Positions 7,046 through 12,004 of a stretch of DNA of 12,004 nt are shown here, in pieces. A program made the translations under genes and the position numbers. Every line of letters begins with the position of its first letter. The stretch's first letter is position 1. Source of the stretch: Oribacterium parvum (GTDB lineage: Bacteria; Bacillota; Clostridia; Lachnospirales; Lachnospiraceae); NCBI GenBank assembly GCA_938022235.1, contig CALIEL010000294.1, positions 1 to 12,004 of the forward strand, given 5' to 3'. Under the pieces are notes generated by a model. That model was not told the origin of the DNA and did not search any database. It was given only the letters and a program-made list of their open reading frames with translations.

Positions 7046-7417
7046 ATGACCATGAATTTTATCTTATGTGGACTGGGGGCGGTAGTCGGTGCTTGCTTAC
7101 GATCCTATCTTAGCGACAGCTTCAACACTAAAAGTGCTACTCTTCCATGGGGAACGATACTTGCTAATCACATCGGATGTTTCTTCATTGGAATTTTTCT
7201 TAGTATGGCATCAAGAAAAGAGCTTTCGTCCCAGTTCAATACGCTCCTAGTAGGCGGATTTTGTGGTGGGCTTACTACATTTTCCACCTATACTTTGGAA
7301 TACTTAAAAATGGCATTGAAGAGAGAGAAGAATTTGGCTTTGATTTACTGCGTGGGGAGTGTTGTTACCTGTCTGATTAGTGTTTTTATAGGGATGTGGT
7401 TTTTTTCTATTATTTAG
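7046..7417 (+). CDS. crcB1: CrcB/Fluc fluoride channel, first of an adjacent pair
   Basis: This 123-residue protein has four hydrophobic helices and the marks of the CrcB/Fluc family of fluoride-selective channels. These are GAVVGACLRSYLS (residues 11-23), the pore asparagine N41 in ANHIG, and GGFCGGLTTFSTY (70-82), which holds the helix-3 break and the phenylalanine box. The second box position is Tyr (Y82) rather than Phe. Fluc channels are dual-topology dimers, and adjacent gene pairs usually form heterodimers. The gene starts 12 bases after the ureD stop with an AGAGGAGAT ribosome-binding site, so it lies inside the urease operon. Fluoride inhibits urease, which makes protection of the enzyme a plausible role. 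Confidence 0.92.
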   Translation: MTMNFILCGLGAVVGACLRSYLSDSFNTKSATLPWGTILANHIGCFFIGIFLSMASRKELSSQFNTLLVGGFCGGLTTFSTYTLEYLKMALKREKNLALIYCVGSVVTCLISVFIGMWFFSII

Positions 7418-7426
7418 GAGATGGTA

Positions 7427-7825
7427 ATGAAAGTATTAGTCAAGTATTTTGCTATTTCTTTAGGAGCTTTTTTGGGGGGCGGTCTGAGATTTGTTATAGA
7501 ATCATTAGCGCCGAAAAGCACCGGATCCGTAGTAGGTGTTTTGCTTGTGAATGCTTGTGCATGCCTTATTATCGGAATAGCAACAGGCTTATTTTTAAGG
7601 CATTTTACAAATGATTTTTGGAACAAGTTTTTAGTAAGTGGTTTTTGTGGAAGTTTGTCTACGTTTTCATCCTTTTCGGCAGGGCTATATATGCTTTTAG
7701 AAAAAGCCGGGGCATTGGAAACGATAGGATTTATTATTATACATTTTCTTATTACGCTGATAATGGTTTATTTAGGATTATGGATTAGCATGGGAAGACA
7801 ATGGAAATCGTTATTGCTCAAGTAG
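7427..7825 (+). CDS. crcB2: CrcB/Fluc fluoride channel, second of an adjacent pair
   Basis: This 132-residue paralogue of the preceding protein has GAFLGGGLRF (residues 13-22), the pore asparagine N42 in LLVNACACLIIG, and SGFCGSLSTFSSFS with both box phenylalanines, F80 and F83. The asparagine motif has lost the glycine that usually follows (NxxG becomes NACA). Together with Y82 in the first protein, this suggests two specialised halves of a heterodimer. ATG 7427 is preferred because AGGAG (7416-7420), which overlaps the upstream stop codon, lies six bases before it. The in-frame ATG at 7421 directly abuts that site. Confidence 0.92.
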   Translation: MKVLVKYFAISLGAFLGGGLRFVIESLAPKSTGSVVGVLLVNACACLIIGIATGLFLRHFTNDFWNKFLVSGFCGSLSTFSSFSAGLYMLLEKAGALETIGFIIIHFLITLIMVYLGLWISMGRQWKSLLLK

Positions 7826-7850
7826 CATTGAGACAAAGAGAGGAGGATTT

Positions 7851-8843
7851 ATGCATATCCCGGAAAATTACTTAAGTACAGAGACCTGCGTAGTTATGGG
7901 AGCCTTAATGTTACCAATCTGGTATAAGTCGGTGAAAACTGTTGAGAAGAAGGTTAAGGAAGATAAAGAGCTTGTTCCTATGCTTGGCGTAAGCACATCC
8001 TTGTCCTTCTTGATTATGATGTTTAATTTGCCTGTACCGGGAGGAACAACTGCTCATGCAGTTGGCGCCGTTTTGATTGCTATATGGCTGGGGCCATGGG
8101 CTGCTACGCTATCGATTAGTATAGCACTAGCCATGCAAGCTCTTCTGTTTGGTGATGGGGGGATTTTGGCTTTTGGAGCTAATTGTTTTACAATGGCTTT
8201 TTTGATGCCGTTTTCCGGTTATGCCGTTTTTCAGTTTATTAGAAGGAAAGGTCATAAGTATGATAGCCTGGCTGCATTTTTTGCAGGCTATATAGGGATT
8301 AATGTTGCAGCGCTTGGTGTAGCAGTATTACTGGGTATTCAGCCGGTTTTATTCAAAGATTCCAGTGGTAACCCGCTTTATAACCCATATCCCTTAGGTG
8401 TCACTGTTCCGGTAATGTTTGTTACCCATTTATTAATCGGTTTTGTGGAAGGATTTTTCACAGCCGGTGTTTATGGGTTCATCCAAAGAACGGAGAATCC
8501 TTTGCATGAAGCGAAGGGAGAAAGCTCATTCATTGTGAAATTTAAACCGTTATTGATTCTTTTAGCAGTTTTGGTGATTCTTACCCCTATCGGACTCTTA
8601 GCCCAAGGGACAGCATTCGCAGAGTGGGATGTTGCGGAACTTATGGAGAATTTATCAAAATATAATGTGACAGCCGTGGCACCGAAAGGAATGACAGATG
8701 GCTATAGTTTTTCCAGTTTAATGACGGATTACAGTATAAGCGGGGTTCCAGATTCACTAGCTTATATCCTTAGTGCATTGACAGCAATTCTTATTTTTTT
8801 CCTCTTTTATAAAATTATCTTTGGACGAAAGAGTAGGGTTTAA
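7851..8843 (+). CDS. cbiM: ECF nickel transporter substrate-binding component, CbiM/NikMN type
   Basis: This 330-residue membrane protein is the metal-binding S component of an energy-coupling-factor importer. It begins MHIPENYL, and in this family the N-terminal amino group and His2 coordinate the metal. H69 in GGTTAHAVG is a further expected ligand. The first about 215 residues are the CbiM/NikM domain with several helices. After about residue 230 comes a NikN-like part: one helix, TPIGLLAQGTAFAEW, APKGMTDG (277-284) and a final helix ending in a basic tail. The urease context points to nickel rather than cobalt; the equivalent gene in S. salivarius is called ureM. A strong GAGGAGG site precedes the start. 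The stop overlaps the next start (TAATG). Confidence 0.92.
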   Translation: MHIPENYLSTETCVVMGALMLPIWYKSVKTVEKKVKEDKELVPMLGVSTSLSFLIMMFNLPVPGGTTAHAVGAVLIAIWLGPWAATLSISIALAMQALLFGDGGILAFGANCFTMAFLMPFSGYAVFQFIRRKGHKYDSLAAFFAGYIGINVAALGVAVLLGIQPVLFKDSSGNPLYNPYPLGVTVPVMFVTHLLIGFVEGFFTAGVYGFIQRTENPLHEAKGESSFIVKFKPLLILLAVLVILTPIGLLAQGTAFAEWDVAELMENLSKYNVTAVAPKGMTDGYSFSSLMTDYSISGVPDSLAYILSALTAILIFFLFYKIIFGRKSRV

Positions 8844-9622
8844 TGTTGCCGGAATGGTTAAAGGAAGAGCAGAGAAAAAATATTGGAAAAGGTAAGGATC
8901 ATTTCCTTATTCGTAATAGAAAAATGATTGATTCTGTTCTTCTAAAATTTAGAGACAAATCCTCCATCAAATGGAAAAGGTTTTTGCATCCGGTAACATA
9001 CCTGTTGTGCTTTTTTTTCTCTTTGTTGGGGGTGAGTTTCTCGAGGAATTTTTTATTTTTTTGGATTCTCTTTTTATTTCTCCTAGGCTTGATTGCCAGT
9101 TTGCCTTATGTTCATCTTGTGGCTACCATAAAAAAATCGATTTTATTGCTGCTATTCCCTTTTCTGTTATATCTTCCCAATCTTTTTTTACATGGTTTTC
9201 ATGTATTATTTCTTCTTAGATTGCCGCTAATGTCCATGTTAATTGCGTTATATACTGAACTAATGAGTACAAGAGATACTCTGCAAGCTTTGAAGAAGCT
9301 TCATTTTCCTAATATTGTGCTATTGCAGTTGGATATTACTATAAAGTACATCTATTTGTTTGGAAGAATATTACAGGATATGTTAAAGGGTATTGAGGCA
9401 CGTTCCTTCGGAGGGAATCTGGATTTTCAAATTGGGAATAATATTTGGGGAATCCTTTACTTGAGGGCAGTACGCTATGGGAAAGACTTGCAAAAAGCCA
9501 TGGAAGCGAGGGGATTTACAGGAGAATATAAGGATTCGGAAGAACGATTAAGGTTTCGAGATTATCTCTGCATTGCACTTGTCTTCCTTTGCATTGTTGC
9601 AATAAGAATAGAGGAGAAATAA
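8843..9622 (+). CDS. cbiQ: ECF transporter transmembrane component, CbiQ type
   Basis: This 259-residue protein is the T component that couples the ATPase to the metal-binding component. It has a polar N-terminus (residues 1-45), a cluster of hydrophobic helices (about 50-140) and a final helix near 240-255. Two characteristic Ala-Arg coupling motifs are visible, EARSFGG (185-191) and EARGFTG (221-227). Its ATG overlaps the cbiM stop by one base, which indicates translational coupling, and no good Shine-Dalgarno site is seen. The end of the gene contains AGAGGAG, the ribosome-binding site for cbiO. In the urease setting it serves nickel import. Confidence 0.9.
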   Translation: MLPEWLKEEQRKNIGKGKDHFLIRNRKMIDSVLLKFRDKSSIKWKRFLHPVTYLLCFFFSLLGVSFSRNFLFFWILFLFLLGLIASLPYVHLVATIKKSILLLLFPFLLYLPNLFLHGFHVLFLLRLPLMSMLIALYTELMSTRDTLQALKKLHFPNIVLLQLDITIKYIYLFGRILQDMLKGIEARSFGGNLDFQIGNNIWGILYLRAVRYGKDLQKAMEARGFTGEYKDSEERLRFRDYLCIALVFLCIVAIRIEEK

Positions 9623-10339
9623 ATGTATCAAATCAAGGAGCTTACATGTAAATACGAACAACATATCGTGTTTCAAAATATATCCGTGCAAATTTCAAAG
9701 GGACAATATCTTATTTTGCTGGGAGCAAATGGACAGGGAAAATCTACATTTATCGATTTAATTACAGGCTTTAAACAGGCAGAAAGCGGAACAGTACTTT
9801 TTGAAGGACAGGAGTTAAGTCAAGTATTAAAGAATACAGAAAGCAAGCATCATTATTATGCCAGATTAGGTATACTTTTTCAGGATGTGGATATGCAGTT
9901 ATTTAATCAAACTGTTTATGATGAGATTGCATTTGGTCTAAGGCAATTAGACCTGGATCAAGAGACGATTCGTACAAGAGTAAAAGATGTTCTTAAAATA
10001 CTTCAAATCGAAGATCTGGAAAGGAGAGTACCGTATCAATTATCCGGGGGAGAAAAGAAAAAGGTTGCTTTCGCCAGTATTCTGGTGATGAATCCGGATA
10101 TTTATGTCATGGATGAACCCTTTACGAATCTTGCAAAAGAAGCGGAGCAACTCTTTAAAAAGCTCTTAATGGAATTGCACCAAGCAGGAAAGACAATTAT
10201 TCTGTCAACCCATCATTTTAAACATGTTTTTGAAGGGAAATCCGATGTGCTTCTTTTTCAAAAAGGAAATATCCGCTTTTTTACTGCTTCAGAAGTAGAA
10301 CAGGATGAGATAATCAAAGAAGAGCTATCCTATTACTAG
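9623..10339 (+). CDS. cbiO: ECF transporter ATPase component, CbiO type
   Basis: This 238-residue ABC ATPase powers nickel uptake. Walker A is GANGQGKST (residues 34-42), the Q-loop is at Q87 (LFQDVDMQLF), the signature LSGGEKKK begins at 140, Walker B is YVMDEP with D164 and E165, and the switch histidine is H197. The D-loop reads TNLAKEAEQ where most ABC ATPases have a (G/N)LD sequence, so the usual aspartate is replaced by Ala171. No second ATPase gene (EcfA') follows, so the ATPase is expected to act as a homodimer. It is the last gene of the + strand operon; the start directly follows the cbiQ stop. Confidence 0.93.
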   Translation: MYQIKELTCKYEQHIVFQNISVQISKGQYLILLGANGQGKSTFIDLITGFKQAESGTVLFEGQELSQVLKNTESKHHYYARLGILFQDVDMQLFNQTVYDEIAFGLRQLDLDQETIRTRVKDVLKILQIEDLERRVPYQLSGGEKKKVAFASILVMNPDIYVMDEPFTNLAKEAEQLFKKLLMELHQAGKTIILSTHHFKHVFEGKSDVLLFQKGNIRFFTASEVEQDEIIKEELSYY

Positions 10340-10680
10340 AAATCCTGTGCATGAGGGATGACCACAAGCTTGCTTAAAAAGATTAAACAGCAGATACTTG
10401 CCTGCTTTATGTGGGGCATGATAACGGATGTATTGCCTGATACTATGGGTGTAACATCGCGTTGCTAATATCAAGGCCAAGCCGCTAAAGTGGTGCTTTA
10501 CAGCCTTGACATCATCATCCTGCTGTTTACGGTGGGTAACCAATCCACGTATATCAGAGTGGCCAGGTTCGGGAAATGATACTCTGAAGCTCTTTCCAGA
10601 TGTAGTAAGAACCAGTTAAAAAAAGTTTGTGGTGATTTTCTATGCATTACTCTTGACAGGCGGTCATTACATATCAGGCT
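10340..10680. other. Non-coding convergent region, possible remnant of a decayed element
   Basis: This 341-base stretch lies between the converging ends of cbiO and the - strand DUF3137-like gene. Its G+C content is about 45 percent over the parts counted by eye, higher than the - strand gene beside it. Reading frames on both strands are interrupted; the longest is on the - strand and gives a protein I do not recognise. It could be a remnant of an insertion sequence or another inactive gene. I find no target-site duplications, intact terminal repeats or convincing Rho-independent terminator. Confidence 0.35.
10471..10509. repeat. Nested inverted repeat in the convergent intergenic region
   Basis: TCAAGGC (10471-10477) pairs with GCCTTGA (10503-10509), and inside it TAAAG (10486-10490) pairs with CTTTA (10496-10500) around a TGGTG loop. 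No T-tract follows on either strand, so it is not a standard terminator. It could be a remnant of a structured element or a processing site. Confidence 0.35.
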
Positions 10681-11679
10681 TTATTGAAATATTTCCATAA
10701 GTTGCATTGCTGTTTGGGTCATAGCTTTTATTCGCCATGCAATTTCTTCAATATTCCATTTCTTCCAAGCTGATATATTCTTCGGTGGATCAAAGATAAT
10801 TAAGTTGCTTTGAATAGCCAAATAAATATGATTATCTGTTAAGAAGAAAGTTAATCCTCTAGGAACTTGTTTGTCAAACCAGGCAAGCATTGCCGGTGTT
10901 AGGAAATTTCGTGCTGCTTCTATGTTAGAACAGTAGATGTCATAATTTTCGTTATGAGGAATATCTTTCACATCAATTTTTATCTCTCCTTCGCAGGGGG
11001 CAAAATACTCTCTATTTCTTCCTTTCTCCAACAGTTTATCTGAGGGAATAATTCGCAGTTGTCCGTCAAAATGGGAAGAATAGTTAAAGGAAAAAATCTG
11101 TCCTTTAAATTCGTATGTGTGAGTGCCAACTGTCTTCTTTTTTGTATTGTAGGCATATAAGTCTGTGATTTGTAGATTATTTTGATGCTGCAATTTAAGT
11201 AAACCGGACTGGAGATAATATGAATAATTTGGTAGAGCTTTTTTTAAGCTTTTAGTGGGAAGTTTTTCTTCATTAAATTCCGAGTAGGGAAGAATAATAT
11301 TTATCGTTGGAGGAAGTGAACGTTTTAAATATATTTCTCTTGGACTAAACTTCTTTAGTTGTTTTTCAATAAGCCTGGTGATAAGCAGTATGATAGCTCC
11401 CCCGGCGGCAGTAGTCAGAACGAAAATAGGTATTATGAGGAGCCATACTAAAACCAAATAAGGACTAATCAATTCATATAAGACATATGCAAATAAGCCG
11501 CTGAAACCATATAAAATACATGCAAAAAAAATAAGTAAACACAATATAAAAATAGATGGAAGAGGATGTGATTTATAAATGCATATCTTCAAGATATTCC
11601 AGTCCTTTTTAAATTGTGGGTTCTCCTGAAGTTCTTTGAGTTTTTGTCGTTCTTCTTTACTCAAGTCAATTTGGTTCAT
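10681..11679 (-). CDS. DUF3137-like membrane protein of unknown function
   Basis: This 332-residue protein has a charged cytoplasmic-looking N-terminus (residues 1-35), two long hydrophobic segments (about 42-65 and 75-100) and a large soluble C-terminal domain. The layout resembles the DUF3137 family: two helices near the N-terminus, a middle domain with tyrosine-rich beta strands containing FKGQIFSFNY, and a late NFLTPAMLAWF segment followed by a strand giving FFLTDNHIYLAI. The family has no established function. The gene runs opposite to the urease operon and has its own promoter candidate and an AAAGGAAG ribosome-binding site. Family assignment is by pattern recognition only; the gene looks intact. 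Confidence 0.65.
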   Translation of the reverse strand: MNQIDLSKEERQKLKELQENPQFKKDWNILKICIYKSHPLPSIFILCLLIFFACILYGFSGLFAYVLYELISPYLVLVWLLIIPIFVLTTAAGGAIILLITRLIEKQLKKFSPREIYLKRSLPPTINIILPYSEFNEEKLPTKSLKKALPNYSYYLQSGLLKLQHQNNLQITDLYAYNTKKKTVGTHTYEFKGQIFSFNYSSHFDGQLRIIPSDKLLEKGRNREYFAPCEGEIKIDVKDIPHNENYDIYCSNIEAARNFLTPAMLAWFDKQVPRGLTFFLTDNHIYLAIQSNLIIFDPPKNISAWKKWNIEEIAWRIKAMTQTAMQLMEIFQ

Positions 11680-11697
11680 ATGCTTCCTTTCTGAAGT

Positions 11698-11720
11698 CTT
11701 ATCGAAAGATAAGTTTTTTT
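11698..11720 (+). terminator. Hairpin with GAAA loop and T-tract (Rho-independent terminator form)
   Basis: CTTATC (11698-11703) and GATAAG (11708-11713) form a six-base stem closed by a GAAA tetraloop, followed by seven T residues (11714-11720). As a + strand signal it would stop transcription entering from the antisense side of the DUF3137-like gene, because that gene starts at 11679 on the other strand. Read on the - strand, the same hairpin lies in that gene's leader, about 18 bases before its start codon. Confidence 0.6.
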
Positions 11721-11800
11721 CAATTGTCGGATAGTCCTTTATCGGAGTTGTTCAACATGATTTCCGCTAAGTATATTTTTGACGATTTTGTGTTTTTTTA

Positions 11801-11809
11801 AGTATAGCA
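11801..11809 (-). promoter_or_regulatory. Putative extended -10 promoter for the DUF3137-like gene
   Basis: Read on the - strand this is TGCTATACT, an extended -10 element with a good TATACT hexamer. The -35 region is weak (TTCAAT, spacer 18). Transcription would start near 11794, giving a leader of about 115 bases that includes the hairpin at 11698-11713. Confidence 0.5.
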
Positions 11810-11889
11810 TGGGATGCGTTGTACATTGAAGAAAAGAACAAAAAATTTATTAATATTGTATATCTTGGGGAAAGCTATATACAGAATAA

Positions 11890-11919
11890 TGGACGAATTA
11901 AACATAGGTATGGTAGAAT
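11890..11919 (+). promoter_or_regulatory. Putative sigma-A promoter for the gene at the window end
   Basis: TGGACG (11890-11895) matches the -35 consensus at four of six positions. After an 18-base spacer comes TAGAAT (11914-11919), preceded by TG to make an extended -10. Transcription would start near 11926, about 50 bases before the ATG at 11976. Confidence 0.5.
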
Positions 11920-11975
11920 AATAAATAGTTTTCTGATAGGACTGAACAGTAAAAATAAATCAAAGGAGTGAAGAC

Positions 11976-12004
11976 ATGGCAAATTACAACATTAATACCA
12001 TCTG
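11976..12004 (+). CDS. 5' end of an unidentified gene, cut by the window end
   Basis: The ATG at 11976 is preceded by AAGGAG (11963-11968) at a seven-base spacing and by a promoter candidate. Only nine complete codons are visible (MANYNINTI), too few to identify a family. It is divergent from the DUF3137-like gene. Confidence 0.6.

Noticed and set aside
7421..7426. ATG 7421 as the start of the second crcB
   Set aside because: It directly abuts AGGAG; ATG 7427 has the proper spacing in the same frame.
7826..7850. Cobalamin or NiCo riboswitch before the nickel importer
   Set aside because: The gap is 25 bases and holds little besides a ribosome-binding site.
10325..10543. A 72-codon - strand reading frame after cbiO
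   Set aside because: No clear ribosome-binding site, overlap with the cbiO end, atypical composition (many histidines and cysteines) and no recognisable family; more likely chance or a remnant.
1..12004. CRISPR arrays, tRNA or rRNA genes, intact transposons
   Set aside because: No regularly spaced repeats, tRNA-like or rRNA segments, or intact transposase genes were seen on either strand.

Overview
The window carries a complete, intact urease operon from a low-G+C Firmicute, most likely a member of the Clostridia. This rests on purine-rich Shine-Dalgarno sites (AGGAGG-like) before most genes, A/T-rich codon use, sigma-A type promoters with extended -10 elements, and a gene order that closely matches the Streptococcus salivarius ureIABCEFGD-ureMQO arrangement. 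The species cannot be named from the sequence alone.

Layout. Positions 1-158 hold a putative promoter and a structured leader. Positions 159-10339 hold fourteen genes, all on the + strand, with overlaps or gaps of at most about 70 bases: ammonium transporter (amt), urea channel (ureI), urease structural subunits gamma, beta and alpha (ureA, ureB, ureC), maturation proteins (ureE, ureF, ureG, ureD), two adjacent CrcB/Fluc fluoride channels, and an ECF-type nickel importer (cbiM/nikMN, cbiQ, cbiO). Positions 10340-10680 are a slightly more G+C-rich non-coding stretch that may be a decayed element. A DUF3137-like membrane protein gene lies on the - strand at 10681-11679. A roughly 300-base divergent intergenic region follows, with one promoter candidate on each strand and a strong hairpin plus T-tract. 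The start of a further + strand gene is cut by the window end at 11976.

How it works together. Urea enters through UreI. UreABC hydrolyses it to ammonia and carbonate. CbiMQO brings in nickel, and UreE, UreG, UreF and UreD load it into the UreC active site. Amt moves the ammonium product across the membrane. The two CrcB proteins should expel fluoride, a known urease inhibitor, so their place between the maturation genes and the nickel transporter looks like protection of the enzyme. This link is an inference from gene context and is the most interesting hypothesis here. UreC keeps all nickel ligands and the catalytic histidine, but several usually conserved residues around the mobile flap are changed.
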